A stretch of DNA of 64,000 nt from Ectocarpus siliculosus (GCA_000310025.1 FN649741.1:4339521-4403520), one strand, 5' to 3'; numbered from the stretch's first letter, positions 16,964-26,006 are shown. Notes: a model not told the origin generated them from the letters alone. Numbers and translations are program-made.

Positions 16964-18991
16964 ATGGCGACGGCAAAGCGAGCCAAGCAGAACGAAGTGG
17001 TGGGGTCGACGATAAAGTACGATGACAAAACGCAAAGCTACAAAAGGAGCGGAAAGTTCGTGAACTTTGGCGTCGGCGACAACAGGGTTTACGATGTAGG
17101 AGAGGTTTTCCTCAAGAACAACGTGTTTTTCGGCATCATCAGCGAGACTGCCAGGGTCATCACGCTCGGCAGTCCCTCGTCGAGCGGCGACAGCGAGTTC
17201 GATAAGAACATCGTGTTGGTTTGGGCACTGAGTCGCGTGGACCACGCATTCTCGAAGAACTGCACATCGGAAAACCTCTCCGGTATTATCAAGGCGTGCT
17301 CGGGAAATAGCTGTGCATCGTCCTGTCTGCGCGGAATCAAGTACACGAACAAATTCGGATCCGAGTGCCTGATCCACCTGAACGGCAATGGCATGAAAGA
17401 CGTCTGCCGCATCATGGGGCACGACGCGTCCGGTCTCCACGTCCGTGCTGCCGATCTGCTAAACGAAAACTATCGTGGCCATCGTTCGAACGGCGATTCC
17501 GTGATACCCGTGTCAGGCATACGGGCGAACGACATGCCCGCCTTCAAGATGATGTACCGAGAAAAGATTGTCATGCCCCAGAGGATTGGCTCAAAGGAGT
17601 TCTTGATTACCAAGGAGGTTTTCGACGCAGAGGAACTCTTCAAGGCTTCTCTCAACCACTTGAAGACAAACTTTGTGATGGAAAGCAAAATCGAGATTGG
17701 AAACGATCCCGAGGCAGACGAGCAGCTGATTGAAGAGCAGCTAAACGCGTGCAACACTGCCATGAACAATGGTATGTCCTACATCTGCGGGATGCCCGGC
17801 GTGGGCAAGACCTCATCTCTCTGCAAGGTGATTCAGAATTCCAACGGGACGGTAATCTTGACGCCGTCGCACGTCGCCAGAGATGTTGTTCACCAGAGGG
17901 CGAAGAAGAACCTGATTCCCGAGTCCACCTTCAGCGTGGAAGTTTTGGCTTTCGGCATCCGGCACGTACACACATGGCATCCGGATGCCGACAAGTCGGA
18001 GTTCAACCCGTCCGACAGGTCTTGCCAAATGATGAAGAAGTTTCAGCAGCCGGACGGCAGCATGCAGGTGGAGACTCTGATCATCGAGGAGACTTCCATG
18101 GCGGATATCTTCCAGACATCGGCCGTCCTCGCGGCATTCTGCGAGTTCCCGTCATTCAAGAGGGTTGTGTTTTGCGGAGACCATAATCAGCTGGAGTCTA
18201 TCTCCAAGGGTTCTGTGCTGAGGGACGTGATGGCATCGTCGAGCGTACCTGGCACGATTCTTCAAGTCAACCACCGTTCCAAGTCTGGTTTGTCACAAAA
18301 TCTTCCGAGGATCATCACATCTTCGCTGGTCTTCATGGAAGAAGACGACACTTTCGAAATCAGAGAGCACGGGATAGACGATTGTCACGTGGAGACCGAC
18401 AAATTCAACAGGCGTCGTGTGATCATTCGCGATCCTATCATCCGGTTGTTCCTAGAGCACGTAGAGAAAAGAATCCCTTGCCACGTGTTTGCGCACACCA
18501 ATATAGAGGTGAAGCAGCTCAACTCGGGCATCAAGCTCGCGCTGTTCGGCGACGACTCTGTGCTTTTCCCGGTCGGATGCAAAGTTCGCGTGAAAGACTG
18601 TGAGGTCATCAACCCTGCCGTTTTTCACCACAACGACTTTTTAACGATTGTAGAAGTCCGGGGATCAAAGGAGTACTTGGTGAAGAGGTGGTCGGATCCA
18701 CAAGAGTATCCGAGGCTCACGCTGATCAAGATAGACGGTCGCATCAGGGACGCCCTGGACCTCGGTTTCGCCAGCACCATCTTCAGCTTTCAGGGCAGCG
18801 AGGTGGACAACGTCATTTGCCACACTGTGCCTAACTCGGCCTACTTTCACAGGAACGCTCTCTTCACCGGTGTGTCCCGGGCTCGGAAGAAGGCATACAT
18901 CATGGGCGTGCGTGACGATACGTGCTCGTGGAAGAAAGTTCTGTTCAAAAAAGCTGTGCCCAGGATTTCCAATCTATCGAAGATGATATGA
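16964..18991 (+). CDS. RecD/Pif1-like superfamily 1 helicase
   Basis: 675 residues. Motif I is GMPGVGKTSS (near 277), motif II LIIEETSMAD (near 372), motif III GDHNQLESISKGSVL (near 406), motif IV/V region QVNHRS and FASTIFSFQGSEVDNV (near 605), and motif VI FTGVSRARKKAYI (near 632). This is the layout of RecD2/Pif1-type 5'-3' DNA helicases; herpesvirus UL5 belongs to the same superfamily. The N-terminal 250 residues are not recognised. With the UL52-like primase at 32783 it may form a helicase-primase pair. The start follows the SET gene by 40 bases in the same direction. Confidence 0.85.
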   Translation: MATAKRAKQNEVVGSTIKYDDKTQSYKRSGKFVNFGVGDNRVYDVGEVFLKNNVFFGIISETARVITLGSPSSSGDSEFDKNIVLVWALSRVDHAFSKNCTSENLSGIIKACSGNSCASSCLRGIKYTNKFGSECLIHLNGNGMKDVCRIMGHDASGLHVRAADLLNENYRGHRSNGDSVIPVSGIRANDMPAFKMMYREKIVMPQRIGSKEFLITKEVFDAEELFKASLNHLKTNFVMESKIEIGNDPEADEQLIEEQLNACNTAMNNGMSYICGMPGVGKTSSLCKVIQNSNGTVILTPSHVARDVVHQRAKKNLIPESTFSVEVLAFGIRHVHTWHPDADKSEFNPSDRSCQMMKKFQQPDGSMQVETLIIEETSMADIFQTSAVLAAFCEFPSFKRVVFCGDHNQLESISKGSVLRDVMASSSVPGTILQVNHRSKSGLSQNLPRIITSSLVFMEEDDTFEIREHGIDDCHVETDKFNRRRVIIRDPIIRLFLEHVEKRIPCHVFAHTNIEVKQLNSGIKLALFGDDSVLFPVGCKVRVKDCEVINPAVFHHNDFLTIVEVRGSKEYLVKRWSDPQEYPRLTLIKIDGRIRDALDLGFASTIFSFQGSEVDNVICHTVPNSAYFHRNALFTGVSRARKKAYIMGVRDDTCSWKKVLFKKAVPRISNLSKMI

Positions 18992-19028
18992 GTTCGGCTC
19001 CGTTTGGCTAAAAAATATGATAACATAC

Positions 19029-19037
19029 AAAATAAAG
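19029..19037 (+). promoter_or_regulatory. Candidate AT-rich core promoter
   Basis: AAAATAAAG stands directly before the ATG at 19044, in a context like that upstream of 12877 and 25381. Confidence 0.3.
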
Positions 19038-19043
19038 TAATTC

Positions 19044-19919
19044 ATGAGTAATATTGTTTTCGGAAACAACGATCTGCTATCAGAGATTCTCTCGTTTAGG
19101 CGACGAGACGAGTATTTGTTTGTCGGCACGGTGAACAAAGCCATTAACTCCCTTTACCAGGCTCGACAAACAAACTTGTCTTTGTGTGTGCAGACTGTGT
19201 CCTGCTTGCAAGATTCGGGGATTCAATCCCTTCGAAGCAGCAACCATTTGATGCAGTGCGGATCGATCGAAGTGATGCGGCACGCGATGTCATCGGGCCT
19301 GGTCGACAACCTGAACGGCGCCCTCGAGCACGCCATCCGATCCAATGACTGCGACATGATCACAGTTTTAGATAACGAGTTCCACGAGACAAGAATCGGT
19401 CCAGCGTGTCTGGTGGCCGCGGTCGAATCAGGTGCTCTTGCTCTTGTTCAAAAGTACTGCGTGGACGGCGTGCTCGATGCCAGCGCCGCCAACTTCGGCC
19501 TCGAGGACAGTTTCTGCTATCCTTTCGACATGACCGCAAAACGAATGATCTGTCGCTGCTGGAAGGCGTATGTGGGTGACTATCTGATCGAAGCCGCCAA
19601 GCGATGTGGTCATTTTGAAATATTGAAATGGTTACACACGCAACACATTCCGTGCGCGGACGAACTATCCGAGACGCACGACATCATAGGCAAAGCCGCC
19701 GCCCACGGAAACACAGAAATGGTCGAATGGATGTTGCTCGCAGGCTACCACCCATCGGCGTGCGAGATCCCATATGCCAGCCACTCCAACGACGTGTGCT
19801 ATCTAGAGTGGCTCGTTACAAAAGGTTGCATCATTGACCCCGATGCACTGAACTTCTGCTCAAACAAGGACGCACGCGTCATCTCATGGCTTCAATCCAA
19901 GGGATATGTTTTCTGTTAA
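19044..19919 (+). CDS. Divergent ankyrin-repeat protein
   Basis: 291 residues. The pattern A-A-x-x-G-H-x-E-I-L-K-W-L-H (AAKRCGHFEILKWLHTQHIPC) and AAAHGNTEMVEWMLLAGYHP is the type of divergent ankyrin repeat common in large DNA viruses and in algae and oomycetes. At least four repeats can be made out from residue 60 on. The N-terminus (NNDLLSEILSFRRRDEYLFVG) resembles an F-box-like helix set, so it may be a substrate adaptor for host ubiquitin ligases. This is inference from similar viral proteins. Confidence 0.65.
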   Translation: MSNIVFGNNDLLSEILSFRRRDEYLFVGTVNKAINSLYQARQTNLSLCVQTVSCLQDSGIQSLRSSNHLMQCGSIEVMRHAMSSGLVDNLNGALEHAIRSNDCDMITVLDNEFHETRIGPACLVAAVESGALALVQKYCVDGVLDASAANFGLEDSFCYPFDMTAKRMICRCWKAYVGDYLIEAAKRCGHFEILKWLHTQHIPCADELSETHDIIGKAAAHGNTEMVEWMLLAGYHPSACEIPYASHSNDVCYLEWLVTKGCIIDPDALNFCSNKDARVISWLQSKGYVFC

Positions 19920-19964
19920 TATTGGTTGGCGCTCTCGCACAAACTGCACAAGTAGACCTCCGCA

Positions 19965-20723
19965 ATGGTGCACAGGTTACACCTGATCCTTAGCGTCCAC
20001 GAGATTGAGCGGTTAATCAAGGAAGAACACGCGGACGTCAATCTGAAAGACATAGACGGCAGCACGGCTCTCCACGTTTCGCGGTCTTCGACGATCGCTC
20101 GTACTCTGATCGAGCACGGTGCCGATGTCAACGCCAAGAATTCTAGAGGAATGTCTGCACTTCACCGTGCTCGCAACATTGGCGTGGCTAAAGTATTGCT
20201 TGAACACGGAGCTTTCGTAAACGCGGTGGACAACTACGGCAACACACCGCTTCATCTCTGCAACGATACGCAAACGGTGAACCTGTTGCTGCGTCACGGT
20301 GCATCAATCACCCATCGCAACATGAAGGGAGAGACACCGATCCACATGTCGACGTACGGCTCCAAGGTTATCTCCTTGGCGAAGGCCGGGGCGGACATAG
20401 ATTCGGTGGACAACGCGGGAAAAACTCTGTTGATGAAGAAGGCCAGGTGTTTTTATGTGTTCCGACTTCTCCGACCGCTTCTGGCCCTCAACCCCTCCGT
20501 ATTCCTGAAAGACAACGATGGGAGGACGGCACTAGATTTCACCGTCGAGGAAGGCGTTAAAGCGCACTTGATTCGGTACGGGAAAGACCAGAACTGGCGT
20601 CGTAGGAAGACGCTAATTCTCTTGAGAGAGAAGGCTCGGGTTTTTGTTGCAATGGAAGACTGCGTGCTTAGGACGGTCGGGTTACCCACTGGTATTTTCA
20701 GGAGTGTTTTGACTTTCCTGTGA
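19965..20723 (+). CDS. Ankyrin-repeat protein with F-box-like tail
   Basis: 252 residues. Canonical ankyrin repeats are seen: DIDGSTALHVSRSSTIARTL, NSRGMSALHRARNIGVAKVL, NYGNTPLHLCNDTQTVNLLL, NMKGETPIHMSTYG and DNDGRTALDFTVEEG. The C-terminus (RTVGLPTGIFRSVLTFL) resembles PRANC/F-box-like tails of viral ankyrin proteins. The likely role is to bind host proteins, possibly for ubiquitination. The upstream gene at 19044 is of the same class, and both read in the same direction. Confidence 0.82.
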   Translation: MVHRLHLILSVHEIERLIKEEHADVNLKDIDGSTALHVSRSSTIARTLIEHGADVNAKNSRGMSALHRARNIGVAKVLLEHGAFVNAVDNYGNTPLHLCNDTQTVNLLLRHGASITHRNMKGETPIHMSTYGSKVISLAKAGADIDSVDNAGKTLLMKKARCFYVFRLLRPLLALNPSVFLKDNDGRTALDFTVEEGVKAHLIRYGKDQNWRRRKTLILLREKARVFVAMEDCVLRTVGLPTGIFRSVLTFL

Positions 20724-20786
20724 AGCTGGTCAAACAATGTGAATACATACAATATTAAAATGTAGTTCAACTGGTAATTAAAAAAC

Positions 20787-20960
20787 ATGGTACTCTTGGC
20801 TCCTTTGCTGGTTTTTACATCGATTCCAGGTCTTTCGACCATCGACTTCTTTTTTTGGAGAAAGAGACGCAAAGCGATGCATGATGTGAGCGTGCTGGAC
20901 ACCACTCAAGCCCTGGGCTCGAAGCAAGCTCTCACTAATAAACGCCTGAAGAAACTCTGA
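20787..20960 (+). CDS. Small membrane-anchored basic protein (57 residues)
   Basis: Starts MVLLAPLLVFTSIPGLSTID and continues FFFWRKRRKA, so a short hydrophobic N-terminus followed by a basic patch and a Gln/Lys-rich tail (NKRLKKL). It ends 31 bases before the next gene. There is no family match that I know. A virion membrane protein or a small regulatory protein is possible. Confidence 0.5.
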   Translation: MVLLAPLLVFTSIPGLSTIDFFFWRKRRKAMHDVSVLDTTQALGSKQALTNKRLKKL

Positions 20961-20991
20961 TTTTCAGATTTATTATGTTTACCTAACCCTA

Positions 20992-23238
20992 ATGAAAAAC
21001 ATGGCCGACGCGGCGCTAGGTGTAAGTGGTCCTACTGTTGACAAGAAGACTGTCAGCTACGTTGTGGCAGGCTGCTTCTGTGTGTACGCACTCGTGTACA
21101 AAATTCCCATCCCGTGCTTCGGCTGTCAAAAGGACGGATTTTGGTACCGCTGTGTCATGGACACCGGTCACGGCACGGCATCATGTGCCGCTCACAAAGC
21201 AGCCAAAAATCGAGTCGAAACAGCGGGGAGGATAATGGATGAGGCGGGCGTATACATGGACAATCTATGGGATTTCACGAAGACCGAACTACCCGGGGTG
21301 ATCAGCGACTTCATTGCTACCCTGAAAGACCAGATCCTCGGTCTCAAGGACAGGATGGCAGAAAAGATCAACCTCATCCTCACCTTCCTTCGCGATAAGA
21401 TGAACCTATTTTGGTCCAAGGTTAAGGGCGTCGCCGTGTCCACATACGAACGGTTCATGGACGTCGTCATCAATCCCGTTATCAAGTTCTTCGTCGCCAA
21501 CCTGCTCCAACCAGCCACTGTGGTTTTTGAAAAGATAATGGAATTCCGCGAACTTGTGTGGACGGTTCTGTCCAATGCAATCGATAAATTCGCCAACATT
21601 CCTATTGGCAACTTTGTCGGAGACGTGGTGGACGTGTTCCAAAAACTCCCGGAAGCGATGGATGACTTGAAGGGCTTCATGGTGATGCTGATCAACAAAA
21701 TCAAAAACGAGACGATTGGCGTCGTGAACACGGGCATCCGTGAATCGATCCAAGGCGTCGAGGCGTCCGTGAACATTTTGTCGGGAGGTATAGACGAGGG
21801 GGTCAACTCGATTGTTGGAGGACTGAACCACGTCAAAGACGAGTTAGTCGGTAACCTCAATAGATCGATCAACGGCATGGCTTTCGGTATAGAAACAGCT
21901 GTGAACAAGACCACTGGGGGAATCGAGACAGTCATCAACAAGAGCGTTGGGGGGATCACAGACGGTATCAATGACAACATGAACAGAGTCGAAAAGGGTG
22001 TCGGAAAGGTGATGGAAACCACGAACGATGTCATCAAGGGGGCTGAGATTGCTGTCAACACCATATCATGTGGGATCAACAACGCCCTGAACAAAGTTGG
22101 AGATGGGATAAATACAGTCACGAAGGGAGTGAACTCGGCGGTTAACAAAGTAATCAGTCCCGTGAACAGTGTAGTCAATATTATGAAGAGAGCAAAGAAC
22201 ACACACATTGGGTATAACAAGGGCTTTGTAAAAATAAACTTCAGGCCTCTCAATTGGATCAGCGCGCCGGGCGAGGTAAAAAAGATCGACATCGACGAGG
22301 TGGAGCTACCAACAATCCCAGTCGAAAAATTCGGCAGGATCAAGGAAGACCTTAACATCCCAAATATCCCCTTTGACCAAATCGATATTCCCGCGCTTGA
22401 CATACCCACGGTTAACATCAAGGCCCCGGCCGACATCAAAGAAATCGATATCCCCGACATCAACATACCGGGCGTGGCCATCCCTATCCCTCGTGATGTC
22501 GAAGAAGAAGATTTCAAACTTCCTCCTATCCCTGGCTTCGGCTTTATCTCCGACAGGGTGGAGAAAGTGAAAGAATCCATCAGAGAGATATTTGAGACAG
22601 CTATGGCACCCCTGTACGACGGTTTGGCCACGCTCATCGCTCTGGTCGGCAGTATCATTTCGAGCGCCAAGCACTTCTTTTACAACTACCTGACGTGGAC
22701 GGCTATCAAGAGCCGAGTGACCCAACTGATGGGCTTAGCAGGAGAAGGTGTATCATTGCTCAAAGACTTGTTCATGGACGAAATCGTACCCGCGTTCATG
22801 AAATTAATTCGGGCGATGGCGGATCCGATCCTGGCTTTCGTCAAAACGGCCACGGATCACACGTGGCGGTTCATGAAGAAGCTCGGAACAAACGTCGGGT
22901 CAATCTTCAACGAATCATACAGAGTAATCGCCAAGGTCACCGGAGTTATCGCGAAAGGAGTATTCCATACAGGATTGTATGTTGTAGGAACAACTATTGA
23001 AAGGTACACAGGGTGGCTGCCGCTGCCGATATCGGTCAAACTTCTGCTGATACTTGCTTCTATCATCTGGATGTTCCTGGGTGGCTTTTTAAGTAACGGC
23101 AAAGCTTTAGTGGACCTGGCGCTCTCGGTCATGCAAGGATCAGCCATTGCTCTGACGGACTTGGACCACCAACTAGACCTGAGATTTGGCGTGATTGAAA
23201 AAGCGACACCAGCTCTCTCCTCTTTTTTTATGCACTAA
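20992..23238 (+). CDS. Large repetitive membrane protein (748 residues)
   Basis: An N-terminal hydrophobic segment (YVVAGCFCVYALVY) is followed by a Cys-rich patch (CFGCQKDGFWYRC). Residues 230-410 form a repeating amphipathic pattern around GGI, ETAVNKTTGGIETVINKSVG and similar phrases, in roughly 11-residue steps. A Pro/Ile-rich stretch follows (IPNIPFDQIDIPALDIPTVN and more, near 460-510). The C-terminus holds further long helices and a membrane helix (ISVKLLLILASIIWMFLGGF). The repeat style is like lipid-surface-binding 11-mer helices. A structural role in the virion membrane is my inference. Confidence 0.65.
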   Translation: MKNMADAALGVSGPTVDKKTVSYVVAGCFCVYALVYKIPIPCFGCQKDGFWYRCVMDTGHGTASCAAHKAAKNRVETAGRIMDEAGVYMDNLWDFTKTELPGVISDFIATLKDQILGLKDRMAEKINLILTFLRDKMNLFWSKVKGVAVSTYERFMDVVINPVIKFFVANLLQPATVVFEKIMEFRELVWTVLSNAIDKFANIPIGNFVGDVVDVFQKLPEAMDDLKGFMVMLINKIKNETIGVVNTGIRESIQGVEASVNILSGGIDEGVNSIVGGLNHVKDELVGNLNRSINGMAFGIETAVNKTTGGIETVINKSVGGITDGINDNMNRVEKGVGKVMETTNDVIKGAEIAVNTISCGINNALNKVGDGINTVTKGVNSAVNKVISPVNSVVNIMKRAKNTHIGYNKGFVKINFRPLNWISAPGEVKKIDIDEVELPTIPVEKFGRIKEDLNIPNIPFDQIDIPALDIPTVNIKAPADIKEIDIPDINIPGVAIPIPRDVEEEDFKLPPIPGFGFISDRVEKVKESIREIFETAMAPLYDGLATLIALVGSIISSAKHFFYNYLTWTAIKSRVTQLMGLAGEGVSLLKDLFMDEIVPAFMKLIRAMADPILAFVKTATDHTWRFMKKLGTNVGSIFNESYRVIAKVTGVIAKGVFHTGLYVVGTTIERYTGWLPLPISVKLLLILASIIWMFLGGFLSNGKALVDLALSVMQGSAIALTDLDHQLDLRFGVIEKATPALSSFFMH

Positions 23239-23375
23239 ATCGCCCACGTTTTTCTGTTCAGCTGTCGTACATTCTCAACCTCGTCTTCGTGTGCCAACAG
23301 TTTCTTGGTCGTGTATAGATAAAGCAAGAACATGCTACAGTAAAGCACGAGCAAGATTATGTTTGGTGTATCCAT
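23235..23375 (-). CDS. Small membrane protein (46 residues)
   Basis: Reads MDTPNIILLVLYCSMFLLYL, then YTTKKLLAHEDEVENVRQ and a short tail. A single N-terminal membrane helix and a charged cytoplasmic tail. Its stop codon overlaps the last codon of the 748-residue gene on the other strand. The architecture is the same as the 48-residue protein at 23476, which faces it. Confidence 0.5.
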   Translation of the reverse strand: MDTPNIILLVLYCSMFLLYLYTTKKLLAHEDEVENVRQLNRKTWAI

Positions 23376-23475
23376 GTTTGTTTCACTGTGCAAACATTTT
23401 TGTTGATGAAAATGTTACCTCAGCGTGCCACTTGGTCGAAAATAATATTATGTCTACTGCATAGAGTTGTTACAG

Positions 23476-23622
23476 ATGATTCTCTTCGGTTTTCTGGCAC
23501 TGATCATGCTCATGTGGACTCTCAATATCAACAACCAGCTACGGATGCTTCGAAGTAGCACAGAGGAACTCAAGACGGAGATAGAAGAGGCGGCTCAGTC
23601 GTGCGGAAAGTCGATGAATTGA
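23476..23622 (+). CDS. Small membrane protein (48 residues)
   Basis: Begins MILFGFLALIMLMWTLNINN, a membrane helix, then a short charged coiled segment (STEELKTEIEEAAQ). It ends one base before the stop of the hydroxylase-like gene on the other strand, so the two genes are convergent. Not recognised. Confidence 0.5.
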   Translation: MILFGFLALIMLMWTLNINNQLRMLRSSTEELKTEIEEAAQSCGKSMN

Positions 23623-23623
23623 G

Positions 23624-24481
23624 TCAGTCGCTCGTAATGTGTTCCATGTGCTCGGGCGTCAATCCTGGTTTGGCGATGTCAACCATTAGAATGACCCGAG
23701 GCCGTGTGCCGTCGTAAAACCCCGCGTGAAGATAAGAGTCGTCTAGGATAAAAATATGCCCCACTCTCCAACACCTCGTTCCGTACGCGGTAACAATTCC
23801 ACCAACTCCATCGATATCTATACAGAGGTGGATTCTGTACTTGTAGTTGGTGGGGCCGAAATGTGGGCGTATGGACGCGCCGGGGTAGAGAACGGTGAAT
23901 GACGTGGCCATGACATAGGTGTTTGCATAGTTGTTGAACATCTGTGTTCGCATGTAGTCGGCCGACGCCTCCAGTATCTTGCGGGTGTCGATGAAATGGT
24001 TGCCGAATCGTTGCTCCTCGCGATTGACAATGATTCTGCCATACCGGCCACCGTACCCAAGCTTTTCCGGGTTGTCCATGAACGTATCCTTGTGAGCGTT
24101 GAATTCGCGAGTGAACACCGCAATGTTTTCTTCCAACGTGCGGCACAGCGCTTGCAATCGGCACGTTTCTATGGAAGGAAAGGGCCCGTTCATCTCAACG
24201 TCACCGTAGACAGGTGGCATACACCAAGGTATCTTGTCCCTGAAGCCTCTGTTGATTTGTTTCTCTGCGAGCAAGAGCTGTGGCGACGTCGCCACAAGTC
24301 TACCGTGCTTCCTGGTGTAGTTACTCGGATTTTCGTATATACACGTTTCGAGGAGAAGTAGTGGTTTTCTCAAAAGCTCTTTGTACATACCTTTGTCCGT
24401 GACCGAGGGTTTGTTGCCGTTTTTGTGTCGGCAGTACAAACAATAGGCAACGACCATGGACACAATCAAAGCAAGCATCAT
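23624..24481 (-). CDS. Aspartyl/asparaginyl beta-hydroxylase-like dioxygenase
   Basis: 285 residues. The first 17 residues form a membrane anchor (MLALIVSMVVAYCLYC). The C-terminal third has the motifs of the AspH family: SIRPHFGPTNYKYRIHLCI (first Fe(II) His near residue 204 and the conserved Arg), CWRVGHIFILDDSYLHAGF (second His near 250) and RVILMVDI (2-oxoglutarate-binding Arg). Such enzymes hydroxylate Asp or Asn in target proteins. The target is unknown; a collagen-like protein is encoded in this window, but collagen is normally a substrate of prolyl and lysyl hydroxylases. Confidence 0.75.
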   Translation of the reverse strand: MMLALIVSMVVAYCLYCRHKNGNKPSVTDKGMYKELLRKPLLLLETCIYENPSNYTRKHGRLVATSPQLLLAEKQINRGFRDKIPWCMPPVYGDVEMNGPFPSIETCRLQALCRTLEENIAVFTREFNAHKDTFMDNPEKLGYGGRYGRIIVNREEQRFGNHFIDTRKILEASADYMRTQMFNNYANTYVMATSFTVLYPGASIRPHFGPTNYKYRIHLCIDIDGVGGIVTAYGTRCWRVGHIFILDDSYLHAGFYDGTRPRVILMVDIAKPGLTPEHMEHITSD

Positions 24482-24487
24482 GTTGAA

Positions 24488-25348
24488 CTAAGAACATATT
24501 TTGTCAGCTTCAAATTCGTCGTTCAGCTTGCCGTAAAGCTCCTCCAGATCGAGCAGGCCCTCCGTCGCTTCCTTTTCCCTATATTTTTTGTCCAGACGAC
24601 CCACCCCCACGTGGAAGTCCGTAATACCCAACTCTCGATCCATTGTGTACTTGGCAACTCTGTTGTCTAGACCCGGGTCGAACTTGCTATTGACGTGCAC
24701 AACACGCGCATCTGGCCGTACGAGCAGTGCCTTCTCGCGAAATGAGAGAGCCTTCGCGAACAGAGGAGCGTCTTCCACGTCGATGTTAGACATCAATCGG
24801 AGAGTGTTGGAGAAGTCTGCTTCCTCCTTTTGTAAAGGAACGGTGACGGCACCGGGTGCCATCACCAGGTTCTCGCCGATGTCAACATCCCTAACAGCTG
24901 CCAGGAACGTTTCGCCGTTTTCGTAGCGAACACGGAGGCAGTTGGCTTCCACTTCGCTTTGCCCAAACACGCCGATCGTTTTATACAGGAAGGGTGCATT
25001 GCTCCTGTTGTGAGCGTAGAGCGCGAGCGCCACCTTTTCGGAAAGCCCCCTCCTGTATGTTGTGCGGAAAACGTAATCGAAGAACACCTTGATGTCGTCC
25101 GCTGGCGCTTCTTGGTTGAACGCGCAAGGAAAAAGACATTCTCCGCTGTAGACGCATTGCATTGTGTACCGAAATATGTCGAGCTTGAAACTTTGGGCTG
25201 TGGACTTGACGGGTATTTCGTATGCCACTGTTTCCCCTGCTCTAATCGGGCTCTGACAAACAGGATGGATCAAATCATCAGTCGTTCGCTTGAATTGGAG
25301 ATCAGGGTGCAAGAAGCACCTGTTCATCGTTCCAACCATATTTCGCAT
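24488..25348 (-). CDS. Unknown protein (286 residues)
   Basis: Starts MRNMVGTMNRCFLHPDLQF. It has a Cys-containing N-terminal half and the phrase FLAAVRDVDIGENLVMAPGA near residue 150, faintly like the second half of a SET domain, but without the other SET motifs, so I do not call it one. It ends six bases before the start of the downstream hydroxylase-like gene on the same strand, which suggests joint expression. Confidence 0.55.
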   Translation of the reverse strand: MRNMVGTMNRCFLHPDLQFKRTTDDLIHPVCQSPIRAGETVAYEIPVKSTAQSFKLDIFRYTMQCVYSGECLFPCAFNQEAPADDIKVFFDYVFRTTYRRGLSEKVALALYAHNRSNAPFLYKTIGVFGQSEVEANCLRVRYENGETFLAAVRDVDIGENLVMAPGAVTVPLQKEEADFSNTLRLMSNIDVEDAPLFAKALSFREKALLVRPDARVVHVNSKFDPGLDNRVAKYTMDRELGITDFHVGVGRLDKKYREKEATEGLLDLEELYGKLNDEFEADKICS

Positions 25349-25380
25349 TTAAAATAAAAGTGTTGGAATATACACGAACA
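25349..25380 (+). promoter_or_regulatory. Divergent promoter region with AAAATAAAA box
   Basis: The 32 bases between the divergent starts at 25348 (minus) and 25381 (plus) hold TTTAAAATAAAAG and GGAATATACACG. The box resembles those before 12877, 40242 and 43043. Confidence 0.35.
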
Positions 25381-25647
25381 ATGCCACTCGTATCGTGCTC
25401 TCCACCCACGTGTTACCTCACTCGTCCGAGGAAAAGACCTGGTCGAAGGACTCTCCCTGGAAGGTGCATGAGGCCAAACCCGTGGATCATGTTCCTCATA
25501 AGAACGGGTGGCCAAGGGTTTGATAGAAAAGCTGTGTCGGACATGTACAGGACATGGAAGCGAGAATTCCATACAAAAAAACCCAAATTTGAGCGAGAGC
25601 GAAATGAAGGCGAAGATGAACGATCACCTGTGTCAGGATATTGCTGA
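25381..25647 (+). CDS. Short basic protein, unknown (88 residues)
   Basis: Starts MPLVSCSPPTCYLTRPRKRP. The middle part (MRPNPWIMFLIRTGGQGFD) is followed by a helix-like KAVSDMYRTWKREFH, faintly reminiscent of HMG-box or YABBY-type helices, but too short to assign. It overlaps the next frame (25604-25999), which is read in another frame. I report the two separately and cannot tell how they relate. Confidence 0.4.
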   Translation: MPLVSCSPPTCYLTRPRKRPGRRTLPGRCMRPNPWIMFLIRTGGQGFDRKAVSDMYRTWKREFHTKKPKFERERNEGEDERSPVSGYC

Positions 25648-25999
25648 AACGAGCGAACGTAATCTGGCTCGCAAGTCCTCCAAGCGTTTGAAAGAAACAA
25701 GAGAACGTCGAAGGAAGACCGCCAAAAAGAAAACGGAAGCGCGAAGGAAGAAAGCGTCGGCGGAAACTCAAGCTCGAGAAAATGCCAAGGCCAGAGAAAA
25801 GAAAGCCGCTGAAGCAGCGAATGCCACGGCCAAAGCCAAAGCCAAAGCCAAAGCCAAAGCCAAAGCCAGAGCCAAAGCCAGAGCCAAAGCCAAACCCAAT
25901 CCAAGATCTTCAGATGTCCTTCGTGTAGAAGGGTCATGGACCGAGACGAGAACGGGGCAAGAAACATTCTTCTCAAGAGCTGCATGGAGAATGAGTTGA
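25604..25999 (+). CDS. Lys/Ala-rich coiled-coil or histone-tail-like protein (131 residues)
   Basis: Starts MKAKMNDHLCQDIAETSERN. Residues 30-105 are nearly all Lys, Arg, Ala and Glu, with a run of KAKAKAKAKAKARAKA encoded by repeats of GCCAAA. It is predicted to be a long charged helix, and it resembles the Ala/Lys-rich tails of linker-histone-like proteins. It overlaps the preceding gene and ends about 10 bases before the third 416-bp element. Confidence 0.45.
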   Translation: MKAKMNDHLCQDIAETSERNLARKSSKRLKETRERRRKTAKKKTEARRKKASAETQARENAKAREKKAAEAANATAKAKAKAKAKAKARAKARAKAKPNPRSSDVLRVEGSWTETRTGQETFFSRAAWRMS

Positions 26000-26006
26000 C
26001 TCTGTC

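Noticed and set aside
24488-25348. Second SET-domain protein
   Set aside because: Only one weak SET-like phrase is seen, and the N-terminal and NHxC-type motifs are missing.
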